Source: Comamonas testosteroni (lineage in GTDB: Bacteria > Pseudomonadota > Gammaproteobacteria > Burkholderiales > Burkholderiaceae_C). From it: a stretch of DNA of 64,000 nt. The number at the start of each line of letters is the position of its first letter. Positions within the stretch are counted from its first letter, which is position 1. The DNA lies in NCBI RefSeq assembly GCF_014076415.1, contig NZ_CP043568.1, positions 3,782,001 through 3,846,000 of the forward strand. Direction: 5' to 3'. The notes below the pieces were generated by a model. That model was not told the DNA's origin. It saw only the letters and a program-made list of their open reading frames with translations, and made no database searches. The position numbers and the translations under genes are program-made. Of this stretch, positions 26,755 to 35,345 are shown in pieces.

Positions 26755-28047
26755 ATGAATTCATCTTCTTCCACATCGGCCAATCGGGCCCTGGCCCCGG
26801 TGACGGGGCAGGAGCGCGTCTTTGCCTGGCGCGACCATGCCTCGCTGTGGTTCAGTCTGGGCGTGGGCCTGCTGGTCATGCAGATGGGCGCCTATCTGCT
26901 GCCCGCGCTCAGCCCGCTGCATGCGCTGGTTGCTATCGGCATCGGCTCCCTGATCGGCGCCGGCCTGCTGGGCTGGGTGGGCAAGCTGGGCTGCGACAGC
27001 GGCCTGTCCAGCGCCGGACTGATGCACTGCGTCTACGGCCGCCACTTCGCACGGCTGCCTATCGTGCTCAACATCATCCAGTTGCTGGGCTGGGGCAGTT
27101 TCGAGCTGGTGGTGATGCGTGACGCCACCGTGGCGCTGGGCAAACAAGGCGGCACCATGGGCGCTGCCTACTGGCCCTGGCTGGCCACGCTGCTCTGGGG
27201 CGGCGTGATCCTGCTGCTGATGAGCGGCTCCATGACCACCCTGGTGCGCCGCATCATCTCGCGCGTGGCCTTGCCGCTGGTGATTGCCTCGCTGCTGTGG
27301 CTGAGCTGGCAATTCCTGAAAATGGCTGGCACCACCGGCCTCGGGACCTTGCTGGCCCGCGAGGGTGCCGGCGGCATGAGCATGCTCGGCGCCGTCGATC
27401 TGGTGATCGCCATGCCCATCAGCTGGCTGCCGCTGGTGGCCGACTATGCGCGCCACGGCAAGAGCGGCAAGTCCGCGCTGACGGGTGCCTGGACCGGCTT
27501 TGCCCTGGCCAATATCTGGTGCTACTCCCTGGGCGTGCTGGTGGCCCTGACCCTGCCCAGCGAAGACCTGGTCACGGCCCTGCTGCTGGCCCAGGGCGGA
27601 CTGATCGCCCTGTCGCTGATTCTGATCGACGAGGTGGACAACGCCTATGGCGATGCCTACTCGGGTGCCATGTCGGCCCACAGCCTGCTACCGGGCTGGA
27701 GTATTCGCCGCTGGGGCCTGCTGATCGCATCCCTGTGCACGGCGCTGGCCATGGTGCTGCCCATGCACAGCCTGGAGCCGTTTCTGCTGTTGCTCAGCTC
27801 CTGCTTTGTGCCGCTGTTCGGCGTGATGCTCGGTCGCCTGGCCTTTGGCACCGATGCCGTGGAGCTGATGCAAAAAGCGCCCGCCGTGCGCTGGGATGCT
27901 GTGGCCATCTGGGTGCTGGGCATTGCCTTCTATCACCTGCTGCCCTATGTCAGCGCGGCCCTGGGCTCGGCCCTGCCCACGCTGGCGCTGACCTTTGTGG
28001 TGGCCGTCGCCACACGCCAGCTGCAGCCGCGCTCCGTTGCCGCCTGA
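26755..28047 (+). CDS. Purine/cytosine-permease-family transporter, probable HMP (thiamine precursor) transporter CytX
   Basis: The 430-residue protein has about 12 membrane segments and the NCS1/CodB-like fold (MQMGAYLLPALSPLHALVAIGI; ISWLPLVADYARHGKSGKSAL; EVDNAYGDAYSGAMSAHSLLP). It follows a TPP riboswitch by about 90 bases, which points to thiamine-precursor uptake (CytX group). The start at 26755 has a ggcggag ribosome-binding site and MNSSSSTSANRAL; the frame from 26671 overlaps the leader. Confidence 0.85.
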   Translation: MNSSSSTSANRALAPVTGQERVFAWRDHASLWFSLGVGLLVMQMGAYLLPALSPLHALVAIGIGSLIGAGLLGWVGKLGCDSGLSSAGLMHCVYGRHFARLPIVLNIIQLLGWGSFELVVMRDATVALGKQGGTMGAAYWPWLATLLWGGVILLLMSGSMTTLVRRIISRVALPLVIASLLWLSWQFLKMAGTTGLGTLLAREGAGGMSMLGAVDLVIAMPISWLPLVADYARHGKSGKSALTGAWTGFALANIWCYSLGVLVALTLPSEDLVTALLLAQGGLIALSLILIDEVDNAYGDAYSGAMSAHSLLPGWSIRRWGLLIASLCTALAMVLPMHSLEPFLLLLSSCFVPLFGVMLGRLAFGTDAVELMQKAPAVRWDAVAIWVLGIAFYHLLPYVSAALGSALPTLALTFVVAVATRQLQPRSVAA

Positions 28048-28113
28048 GAAAAAATCAAACTCAATAGCGACAAACGCCTTTTAACAGGGCGATTCAGCCA
28101 TTTTTCTGTTTTT

Positions 28114-28878
28114 TTACCTGGCGCCCGCCGCCTGCAGCAGCTGCACCACGGCCTGCTGCCCGCGCTGGCGTGCATGGGCCAGGGCCGTCACCCCATCCTT
28201 GTCGGGCAGGTTCAGATCGGCCTTGGCATCGATCAAGGCCTGGATGATGGCCTGATGGCGCGGCCCGCCATCGCCGAGCACCACGGCTTCCATCAGACAG
28301 GTCCAGCCCAGCCGGTTGACATGATTCACATTCACGCCGGCGGCGATCAGTGCCTGGGCTGTTTCCAGATGGCCGCGCTCGCAGGCTGGAATCAGGGCCG
28401 TGCCCCCATAACGGTTGGTGCTCTTGAGATCGGCGCCATAGGAAATCGTCATGCGCACAATCTCCAGCCGGCCCTGCGCGCCGGCCAGCAAATAAGCGCT
28501 GTCCTGCATCTGGTTCTCGATATTGGGGCTGGCACCATGCATCAGCAGCGATCGTGCTACCTCGATATGGTTGGCCGCCGTGGCCAGCAGCAAGGGGGTA
28601 TTGCCCCGGGCATCCTGCACGTCGACAGGCGCGTTGTCAGCCAGCAGATTGCGCACCGTCACGGCATCGCCCTGCGCGGCAGCGGCCAGCAATTGCTGGC
28701 CCAGCATCTGCAGGTCCCCGGCTTTTGCCGCCGCAGCGGCAGGTGTTGCAGCCGAAGCATTCGCCAACGCCCTACTCTGGCAGGCGGTCAGCAGCGTCGC
28801 TGCTGCCAGAGCCGTCAATGCAAGCGTCAATCGGGTAGTCAACGAGGCGCTCCCATGGGCGCGGACTGGCTGGTTCAT
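28114..28878 (-). CDS. Ankyrin-repeat lipoprotein
   Basis: The 254-residue protein has a lipoprotein signal (LTALAAATLLTAC) and about five ankyrin repeats, visible as GNTPLLLATAANHIEVARSL, GRLEIVRMTISYGADLKSTN, GGTALIPACERGHLETAQAL, GWTCLMEAVVLGDG and GVTALAHARQRGQQAVVQLL. It is probably an envelope protein that binds a partner. Nothing shows which one. Confidence 0.82.
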   Translation of the reverse strand: MNQPVRAHGSASLTTRLTLALTALAAATLLTACQSRALANASAATPAAAAAKAGDLQMLGQQLLAAAAQGDAVTVRNLLADNAPVDVQDARGNTPLLLATAANHIEVARSLLMHGASPNIENQMQDSAYLLAGAQGRLEIVRMTISYGADLKSTNRYGGTALIPACERGHLETAQALIAAGVNVNHVNRLGWTCLMEAVVLGDGGPRHQAIIQALIDAKADLNLPDKDGVTALAHARQRGQQAVVQLLQAAGAR

Positions 28879-29000
28879 GGCATTCCTTTATGGCTGTCAG
28901 GTGTTCAGCCCCTGTCAGCTTTCTACAGGAACTATAGCTAGCCACGCAAGTCCGATGAGGGTTACAGCCTGTTTTCAATCGATAAAGGAGAATCTGCCCC

Positions 29001-29474
29001 GTGCCTTGTAACCGCTGGATCCGCACCGCCGCCACTTCAAGCCTGATCGCGCTGGGCGCGCTCACCGCCGGCCTGCTGCCGGCCCTCGCACAAGCCCAGG
29101 AATTTGTCAGCATCAAGGGCAAGACCGTGAATGTGCGCGAGCAGCCCAACACCCGCTCCGCGACCCTCTGGGAACTGAGCAAGGGCTACCCGCTGCAAGT
29201 CACCCAGCGCAAGGGCCAGTGGCTGCGCGTCAAGGACTATGAGTCCACGCTGGGCTGGGTCCACGCCCCGCTGACCAGCAAGAGCCCGCATATGGTGGTG
29301 ACGGCGCGCACGGCCAATCTGCGCTCCGGCCCTGGCCAGAAGCACAACCGGGTAGGCAAGCTGGAGCAGCATGAGGTGCTGCAGACGCTGAAAAAGCAAG
29401 GCAGCTGGGCCCAGGTCCAGCGCAGCAACGGCCAGAGCGGCTGGGTGGCCAAGAATCTGGTCTGGGGCTGGTAA
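29001..29474 (+). CDS. Secreted double SH3 (SH3b) domain protein, GTG start
   Basis: The 157-residue protein has a signal peptide (IALGALTAGLLPALAQAQ) and two SH3_3-like repeats: GKTVNVREQPNTRSATLWEL with GWVHAPL, and ARTANLRSGPGQKHNRVGKL with GWVAKNLVW. Such domains bind peptidoglycan or cell-wall peptides. The GTG at 29001 has an aaaggag ribosome-binding site about ten bases upstream. Confidence 0.88.
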   Translation: MPCNRWIRTAATSSLIALGALTAGLLPALAQAQEFVSIKGKTVNVREQPNTRSATLWELSKGYPLQVTQRKGQWLRVKDYESTLGWVHAPLTSKSPHMVVTARTANLRSGPGQKHNRVGKLEQHEVLQTLKKQGSWAQVQRSNGQSGWVAKNLVWGW

Positions 29475-29499
29475 TCCCCGAGCCCGGGCCCACCAAAGC

Positions 29500-29528
29500 C
29501 AAAGGCCTGCAGCAGCAGGCCTTTTTTG
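29500..29528. terminator. Rho-independent terminator between SH3 gene and thiD
   Basis: A hairpin aaaggcctgc-agca-gcaggcctttt with T run follows the SH3 gene stop. It can also serve thiD, which ends at 29542 on the other strand. Confidence 0.85.
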
Positions 29529-29541
29529 CGGGCGTCGGCAA

Positions 29542-30414
29542 TCAGCCTTCGACGATCAGCTGTGCACGCGGCGCATAGCCATGATTGAGGGGGCCGTGGC
29601 CCTGGCCCGTATAGACCTCGGCTCCCGCCTCGATGGCGCCCAGAATATAGCGGCGCGCCTCGGTCACTGCGGCCTCCAGCTCCAGCCCCTGGGCCAGGAA
29701 AGATGCAATCGCCGACGACAGCGTGCAGCCAGTGCCATGGCCGTTATGGGTGACGATGCGCTGCGACTGCAGGCGCAGATAGTCGCCTGCCTGCCGGCCT
29801 TGCCGGCCCAGCACATCCATGACCAGATCGCCGCTCAGATGCCCACCCTTGAGCAACACCGCCGGCGCCCCCATGGCCAGCAGATCGGCCACGGCCGCAT
29901 CCAGCGCTCCAATGCCGTCGATGTTGCGACCCAGCAGCAAAGCTGCTTCATCCAGATTGGGGGTAATCACCGTCGCCAGAGGGAACAGCTCCTGGACCAG
30001 TGCCTGAGCCGTCTCGGGAACGATCAGGCGATCGCCGCTGGTGGCCACCATCACGGGGTCCAGCACCACGTTCCTGATCCCGTGGCGACGAATCGCATCC
30101 GCCACCACACTCACCACATCGGGGGTTGCCAGCATGCCGATCTTGACGGCATCGACGCCTATGTCCTGCACAACGGCATCGATCTGGCCGCGCACGGTAT
30201 CCAGCGGAATGCCATGAATGCCCGTCACACCCAGCGTGTTCTGCACGGTGATGGCCGTGATTGCCGTCATGCCGTAGCAGCCCAGAGCCGCGCAGGTCTT
30301 GAGGTCGGCCTGGATGCCGGCGCCACCGCCGCTGTCCGAGCCGGCGATGGAGAGCACGCGTGCATAGCGCTTTTTTGCGGCGCCGGGGATGGAGGATGAA
30401 GCAATCACAGTCAT
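29542..30414 (-). CDS. thiD: Bifunctional HMP/HMP-P kinase
   Basis: The 290-residue kinase phosphorylates hydroxymethylpyrimidine to HMP-PP. Visible signatures are LSIAGSDSGGGAGIQADLKT (substrate loop), AVKIGMLATPDVV, NVVLDPVMVATSGD and THNGHGTGCTLSSAIASF with the catalytic DTxGTGC-type loop. It is divergent from the thiO operon and belongs to the same thiamine locus. Confidence 0.95.
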   Translation of the reverse strand: MTVIASSSIPGAAKKRYARVLSIAGSDSGGGAGIQADLKTCAALGCYGMTAITAITVQNTLGVTGIHGIPLDTVRGQIDAVVQDIGVDAVKIGMLATPDVVSVVADAIRRHGIRNVVLDPVMVATSGDRLIVPETAQALVQELFPLATVITPNLDEAALLLGRNIDGIGALDAAVADLLAMGAPAVLLKGGHLSGDLVMDVLGRQGRQAGDYLRLQSQRIVTHNGHGTGCTLSSAIASFLAQGLELEAAVTEARRYILGAIEAGAEVYTGQGHGPLNHGYAPRAQLIVEG

Positions 30415-30486
30415 GGCAAAAATTATCGCCCATGCGCATGGTCAATGCGCGCAGTTTGCGGTTGTGCTGTAATGTCCAACGGACGA

Positions 30487-30636
30487 AACAGGGGTGTCCC
30501 GCAGGCAAGCAGCCTGCGTGGACTGAGAAACACCCTGGGGCCGCGACAGCCACCGGCTGCGCACCAGAGCACCATCCGTGCCCTGTGCCCCCTGCACCCG
30601 ATCCAGGTCATGCTGGCGTGGGGAGTTTCACAAGCC
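30487..30636 (+). promoter_or_regulatory. TPP riboswitch upstream of thiO
   Basis: It has the order caggggtgtccc, P3 pair gcaggc/gcctgc, ggactgagaaacaccc and then cccgatccaggtcatgctggcgtggggag, the P4/P5 strand of a THI box. Between acaccc and cccgatcc there are about 60 extra bases, so the junction region is extended. It should repress thiO-thiS-thiG-thiE when thiamine pyrophosphate is abundant. Confidence 0.82.
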
Positions 30637-30704
30637 GCAAGGCATGCCGCGTTTTGTCCTGCACATGGCCCTGTTCCTGTGTCCGGATGGAAAACGATTT
30701 GCAC

Positions 30705-31799
30705 ATGTCATTGCTACAAGCTTCTTCAAAGATCGCAATTCTCGGCGGCGGCCTCATGGGCCGTCTGCTGTCGCTGGCCCTGGCCCAGCGCGGTCATGCC
30801 GTCGACCTCTATGACGCCCACGGCCCGCTAGGCGATGGCGCAGCCGCGCGCGTGGCGGCCGCCATGCTGGCTCCGCTGGCCGAGTCGGCCATTACCGAGC
30901 CCGGCGTGGTGCGCATGGGCCAGCATGGGCTCAAGCGCTGGCCCGAGCTGATAGCCCAGCTTGAGCAGCACGTGTTCCTGCAGCAAAACGGCACGCTGAT
31001 TCTCTGGCACCGTCAGGACCAGGGCGACGCGGCGCGCTTTTTCGGCCTGCTGGAGAAAAACCGGCGCATCAACCCCAGCCTGCCGGCCATGCAGGAGAAG
31101 ACTGGCGCGGCACTGCAGGACTGCGAGCCCGCGCTGCAGGGACGCTTCAACCAGGCCGTCTATCTGCCCGGCGAAGGCCAGCTGGACAACCGCCAGCTGC
31201 TGACGGCGCTGGTCGACAAGCTCACCGCGCTGGGTGTGAAGCTGCACTGGGACAGCCCACGCGAAATCAGCGACTTCCGCCCCGGCGAGGCTGGCCAGCC
31301 GGACTTCGTGTTCGACTGCCGGGGCCTGGGGGCCCGCACCCAGTGGAAGCAGCTGCGCGGCATTCGCGGCGAGGTGGTGCGCATCCATGCGCCCGAAGTT
31401 ACGCTGCAGCGGCCCACACGCCTGATCCATCCACGCTACCCCATCTATATCGCGCCCAAGGAAGATCATCTGTTCGTGATTGGCGCGACCGAAATCGAGT
31501 CCGACGATATGTCGCCAGCCAGCGTGCGCTCCACGCTGGAGCTGCTGAGCGCGGCCTATACCGTTCACTCCGGCTTTGCCGAAGGCCGCATTGTGGAGAT
31601 CGCCACCCAGTGCCGCCCCACCCTGCCCGATAATCTGCCCGCCGTGCGTCTGCTGACTCCACGTGTCATGGAAGTCAACGGCCTCTACCGTCACGGCTTC
31701 ATGATCTCGCCCGCCATGCTGGACGTGGTGCTGGAGCTGCTGGACCACAATGACTCGCCACTGGCGCGCGAGTTCGATGTCGCCGTGCATCGTGGCTGA
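30705..31799 (+). CDS. thiO: Glycine oxidase / FAD-dependent oxidoreductase
   Basis: The 364-residue protein has a Rossmann FAD loop right at its start (IAILGGGLMGRLLSLALAQRG), the DAO-fold core (FVFDCRGLGART) and the C-terminal RPTLPDNLPAVRLL and NGLYRHGFMISPA motifs of ThiO. It oxidises glycine to the dehydroglycine needed by ThiG. ATGs at 30687 and 30705 are both possible. Confidence 0.9.
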   Translation: MSLLQASSKIAILGGGLMGRLLSLALAQRGHAVDLYDAHGPLGDGAAARVAAAMLAPLAESAITEPGVVRMGQHGLKRWPELIAQLEQHVFLQQNGTLILWHRQDQGDAARFFGLLEKNRRINPSLPAMQEKTGAALQDCEPALQGRFNQAVYLPGEGQLDNRQLLTALVDKLTALGVKLHWDSPREISDFRPGEAGQPDFVFDCRGLGARTQWKQLRGIRGEVVRIHAPEVTLQRPTRLIHPRYPIYIAPKEDHLFVIGATEIESDDMSPASVRSTLELLSAAYTVHSGFAEGRIVEIATQCRPTLPDNLPAVRLLTPRVMEVNGLYRHGFMISPAMLDVVLELLDHNDSPLAREFDVAVHRG

Positions 31800-31905
31800 A
31801 CTGCGAGCCCGAACTTTGGCGCACAGCACTTGCACCCCTGGCGCACGCAAGCGCCGCCGTGCAGAGGTTTAACTTAGCACCCGCTTTATTTTCCGTTTCC
31901 ATGCC

Positions 31906-32103
31906 ATGAAGATCACTCTCAACCAGCAAGCCACCGAGCTGCCAGCCCATGCCACCGTGGCCGATGCGCTGGCGCAGATGCAGGCCAGGCCCCCGTTTGC
32001 CGTGGCGGTCAACACGGTGTTCGTGCCCAAGACGCAGTACGCCGACCATGCGCTCAATGAGGGCGACAGGATGGAAGTCATCTCTCCGGTGACAGGCGGC
32101 TAG
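31906..32103 (+). CDS. thiS: Sulfur carrier protein ThiS
   Basis: The 65-residue ubiquitin-like protein ends in PVTGG; the terminal diglycine carries the thiocarboxylate. The sequence MKITLNQQATELPAHATVAD is typical. It lies between thiO and thiG. Confidence 0.94.
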   Translation: MKITLNQQATELPAHATVADALAQMQARPPFAVAVNTVFVPKTQYADHALNEGDRMEVISPVTGG

Positions 32104-32110
32104 ACATGAA

Positions 32111-32182
32111 TCCCCCTGAGTCACTTCGCGCCTTCCCCCAGGGGACGACACCCTCGCGGCGAGGCGGCTCTTGCTCGGTGTC
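32111..32182 (+). repeat. Intergenic repeat, family 1, copy 2 (shorter)
   Basis: The segment reads ccccctgag, cttccccc, aggggacgacaccctcgc, ggcgaggcggctcttgctcg and gtgtc, a shortened form of the copies at 9868-9968 and 35081-35192. It lies between thiS and thiG. Confidence 0.65.
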
Positions 32183-32262
32183 ACTGACTTGGCACATGCC
32201 TTTTTGAGGCTCACTGGGCTTCACGCGCATTGCGGTACAAAGACAAGAGATATAGATAAATC

Positions 32263-33066
32263 ATGAATACCAAAACTACCGACGACGCGCTGGTTCTCTA
32301 CGGCCAGCGTTTTGAAAGCCGCTTGCTGCTGGGCACCTCGCGCTACCCCTCGCCGGCGATTCTCGAAGCCGCTGTAGAACGCTCCAGGCCCGCCATGGTC
32401 ACGGCCTCGCTGCGCCGCCAGGGCAGCAATGCTGCCGAGACAGGTGCCAGCTTCTGGGAGCTGCTGCGCAAGCTCAACGTGCCCGTGCTGCCCAACACGG
32501 CAGGCTGCATGACCATCCAGGAGGCCGTGACCACGGCCCAGATGGCGCGTGAAGTCTTCGACACGCCCTGGATCAAGCTGGAGCTGATCGGTGACGACTA
32601 CACGCTGCAGCCCGACACGCTCAATCTGGTGGAAGCCGCCTCCATCCTCATCAAGGACGGCTTCCAGGTCCTGCCCTATACCACCTACGACCTGGTGCTG
32701 TGCCAAAAGCTCGTCGATGTGGGCTGTCAGGCCGTCATGCCCTGGGCTGCGCCCATAGGCACCGGCCGCGGCCCCGTCAATCCCTATGCCATGCAGATGC
32801 TGCGCGAGCGCCTGAAGGTGCCGCTGATCGTCGATGCCGGCCTGGGCCGCCCCTCCCACGCCTGCACCGTGATGGAATGGGGCTATGACGCCGTGCTGCT
32901 GAACACCGCCGTGGCCCTGTCCGAAGACCCCGTGGCCATGGCCGGCGCATTCTCCGATGCCGTCAATGCCGGTCACGCCGCCTGGCGCGCAGGCGCCATG
33001 GCAGAGCAAAATGCCGCCCAGCCCAGCACCCCCGTGCTGGGCACCCCTTTCTGGCATCAGGAATAA
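32263..33066 (+). CDS. thiG: Thiazole synthase
   Basis: The 267-residue TIM-barrel enzyme starts LVLYGQRFESRLLLGTSRYP. It has the Schiff-base lysine region NTAGCMTIQEAVTTAQMARE with KLELIGDDYTLQPD, and the phosphate-binding end PLIVDAGLGRPSHA. It joins deoxyxylulose phosphate, dehydroglycine and the ThiS sulfur. Ten bases separate it from thiE. Confidence 0.95.
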   Translation: MNTKTTDDALVLYGQRFESRLLLGTSRYPSPAILEAAVERSRPAMVTASLRRQGSNAAETGASFWELLRKLNVPVLPNTAGCMTIQEAVTTAQMAREVFDTPWIKLELIGDDYTLQPDTLNLVEAASILIKDGFQVLPYTTYDLVLCQKLVDVGCQAVMPWAAPIGTGRGPVNPYAMQMLRERLKVPLIVDAGLGRPSHACTVMEWGYDAVLLNTAVALSEDPVAMAGAFSDAVNAGHAAWRAGAMAEQNAAQPSTPVLGTPFWHQE

Positions 33067-33076
33067 AGGCCGGACC

Positions 33077-34018
33077 ATGGACTCCGCAGAAATCAAGGCC
33101 CTGGCGCAAGCCATCATCCACCAGCACAGTGCCAACTTTGGTGCCCAGCTCCACCATGATGCCAACTCGGTCGAGCTGACTCCCCAGCCCGTTCCACCCG
33201 CGCTGCGTGGCGAGCCCGCCTATCTGGCCGCACTGCAGGCCTGCAGCCTGCTGGGCTTTATTGCCGTGGATGCGGAGACACTGGCCCAGGCCTGGCAGTG
33301 CCAGAGCGAGCGCAACAATCATTTCGATGCCACCCACTGGCCCGACGACCCACGCGACTTCGGCCTCGGCAAGGCCGACCCGGCCCAGGCCTTTGCCCAT
33401 TGCCCGCGCGAGCTGGGCCTGTATGGCGTGCTGCCCACGGCCGAATGGGTGGGCCGCATGGCCCGCGCGGGCGTGCCCACGGTGCAGCTGCGCTTCAAGT
33501 CCGACGACAAGGCTGCCATTGCCCGTGAAGTCAAAGCGGCTGTTGAAGCCGTCAAGGGCACACATGCACGTCTATTCATCAACGACCACTGGCAGGCCGC
33601 GCTGGACGCAGGCGCCTACGGCATTCATGTGGGCCAGGAAGATCTGGACGTGATCGGCCAGCGCGATCTGGAGACCATCCGCAGCTCGGGCACGCGCTTG
33701 GGCGTGTCCACCCATGGCTATGCCGAAATGGTGCGCGCCCATGCGGTCCAGCCCAGCTATATCGCCCTGGGAGCGGTGTTCCCCACCACGCTCAAGAAGA
33801 TGGCGACGGCCCCGCAAGGTCTGGCGCGTCTGGCGGCCTATGTGCGCCTGATGCAGCAGTACCCGCTGGTGGCGATTGGCGGTATTTCCGAAGACCTGTT
33901 CCCCGCCGTGCGCGCCACGGGCGTGGGCTCGGTCGCCGTGGTGCGCGCCCTGGTCAACGCCCCCGATCCGGAAGCCGCTGCCCAGCATCTGCTGCAACAC
34001 ATGCAGGCTGCAGCCTGA
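33077..34018 (+). CDS. thiE: Thiamine phosphate synthase with N-terminal extension
   Basis: At 313 residues it is about 100 longer than normal ThiE. The C-terminal 200 residues carry the enzyme: VPTVQLRFKS, LFINDHWQAALDAGAYGIHVGQE, SYIALGAVFPTTLKKM and YPLVAIGGISED. The N-terminal part (residues 1-115) has no motif I recognise; such extended forms occur in betaproteobacteria. It completes the thiO-S-G-E operon. Confidence 0.92.
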   Translation: MDSAEIKALAQAIIHQHSANFGAQLHHDANSVELTPQPVPPALRGEPAYLAALQACSLLGFIAVDAETLAQAWQCQSERNNHFDATHWPDDPRDFGLGKADPAQAFAHCPRELGLYGVLPTAEWVGRMARAGVPTVQLRFKSDDKAAIAREVKAAVEAVKGTHARLFINDHWQAALDAGAYGIHVGQEDLDVIGQRDLETIRSSGTRLGVSTHGYAEMVRAHAVQPSYIALGAVFPTTLKKMATAPQGLARLAAYVRLMQQYPLVAIGGISEDLFPAVRATGVGSVAVVRALVNAPDPEAAAQHLLQHMQAAA

Positions 34019-34048
34019 GCGTATCGAAGCGCATCGACTTCCCATTCA

Positions 34049-34090
34049 ATAGCCGCCGGCGCTTGATGCACAAGCGCCGGCGGCTATTTT
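34049..34090 (+). terminator. Long hairpin terminator / repeat family 2, copy 2
   Basis: A near perfect palindrome atagccgccggcgctt-gatgcac-aagcgccggcggctat is followed by tttt. It ends the thi operon. The arm and loop pattern is related to the palindrome at 5771-5814. The rest of the 340-base gap to the next gene (34091-34357) shows no gene. Confidence 0.78.
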
Positions 34091-34357
34091 CATTGAGAGA
34101 TTCAAAACTCCAGCCTAGCCTGGTCTGCCGGGCACAGAAAACACCGGAAATGAGCAGAAAAAATGCCCGCAGCCAGCGAGCTTTTTTTCTGGAGCGCTGC
34201 TGCGCAGGCCGCATGGCTGCTGGGTTTTCTTGATTGACGCAAGCCCTATTCGCCGTAAAAGCGGACACACAGGTGACAACCCTGAGTCCCACAGCTTCAG
34301 CATGGCCGGTCCCACACGCGACAATGGGGCGGTTACCAGTCACGCATAAGACAGAAC

Positions 34358-35077
34358 ATGGACGAGCCAATTCTTAGTATGGAAGAACGTGAGGCGATCA
34401 ACTCTGGTCGCTGGTTTTCATCCCTTTCGCCCTCTTTGCGGCACGACATTCTTCGATGCGCTTACGTCAAACGATACAAAGATGGCATGCTCATCTGCGC
34501 TCGCGGCGAACCGCCCGAGGAGTGGATTGCCTGTGCACGTGGCGCGGTGCGAGTCAGCTCCACCTCCATCACGGGCAAGCAGATCACGCTGACCTATGTG
34601 GAGCCGGGCATCTGGTTCGGGGATGTGGCGATTCTGGATGGCGACAAGCGCACGCACGACGCCTATGCACATGGCGAGACCACGCTGCTGTGCGTATCCA
34701 AGGCGGACTTCAGGCGCATTCTGGCAGAGCATGTGGAGTTTTCCGAAGCGATCCTGCGCCTCAATGCGCGCCGAGTACGCCAGCTCTACGGCCTGGTGGA
34801 AGACCTCAACACCTTGCCGCTGCGAGCGCGCCTGGCCAAGCAGCTGCTGCACCTGACACGCAGCTATGGCGTGATGAGTCTGTCGGACAGCAACGAGATC
34901 CGCATCGGCCTGCATCTGGCGCAGGAAGAGCTGGCGCAATTGCTGGGCGCCTCACGCCAGCGCGTGAACCAGGAACTCAAGTCCATGGAGCGCGAGGAGG
35001 TCATTCGCATCGAGCCGGGTGGCCTCATCGTGCGCGACCGGGTGACGCTGCTGCGTATTGCAGACACGGATCACTGA
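34358..35077 (+). CDS. Crp/Fnr-family transcription regulator
   Basis: The 239-residue protein has a cyclic-nucleotide-binding-like domain (KDGMLICARGEPPEEWIACARG; PGIWFGDVAILDGDKRTHDA) and a helix-turn-helix (LAQEELAQLLGASRQRVNQELKSM). No Fnr-type N-terminal cysteine cluster is present. The ligand is unknown. The next operon (kinase/dehydrogenase) is a possible target. Confidence 0.88.
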   Translation: MDEPILSMEEREAINSGRWFSSLSPSLRHDILRCAYVKRYKDGMLICARGEPPEEWIACARGAVRVSSTSITGKQITLTYVEPGIWFGDVAILDGDKRTHDAYAHGETTLLCVSKADFRRILAEHVEFSEAILRLNARRVRQLYGLVEDLNTLPLRARLAKQLLHLTRSYGVMSLSDSNEIRIGLHLAQEELAQLLGASRQRVNQELKSMEREEVIRIEPGGLIVRDRVTLLRIADTDH

Positions 35078-35080
35078 TTC

Positions 35081-35192
35081 ACCCCCTGAGCGGCTTTGCC
35101 GGGGGCGGCCCCGCCGCTTCCCCCTCTCCCGCTTCGCTGCGCTTGCGGGAGGGGGACGATGCCATCGCCGCGAGGCGGCTCTTGCTCGGCAT
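35081..35192 (+). repeat. Intergenic repeat, family 1, copy 3 (longest)
   Basis: The segment has ccccctgagcggctttgcc, a GC block, gcttccccctctcccgcttc, gcgggagggggacgatgcc and gccgcgaggcggctcttgctcg. The same order is found at 9868-9968 on the other strand and in shortened form at 32111-32182. The rest of the 268-base gap has no gene. Confidence 0.7.
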
Positions 35193-35345
35193 CTCTGGCT
35201 GGAATCACGCCAGTTTTCACCTTCGTTTCTCTCTTGCCGCATTCTGCGGCAGCACTCCCCTTTCACGCGTTTGCTCGCTGCACTTTTGTGCGGCGTGGCG
35301 GGCTGCGCCTTGCCCATCACAAATCGAACAAAGGACTGAGACAAC

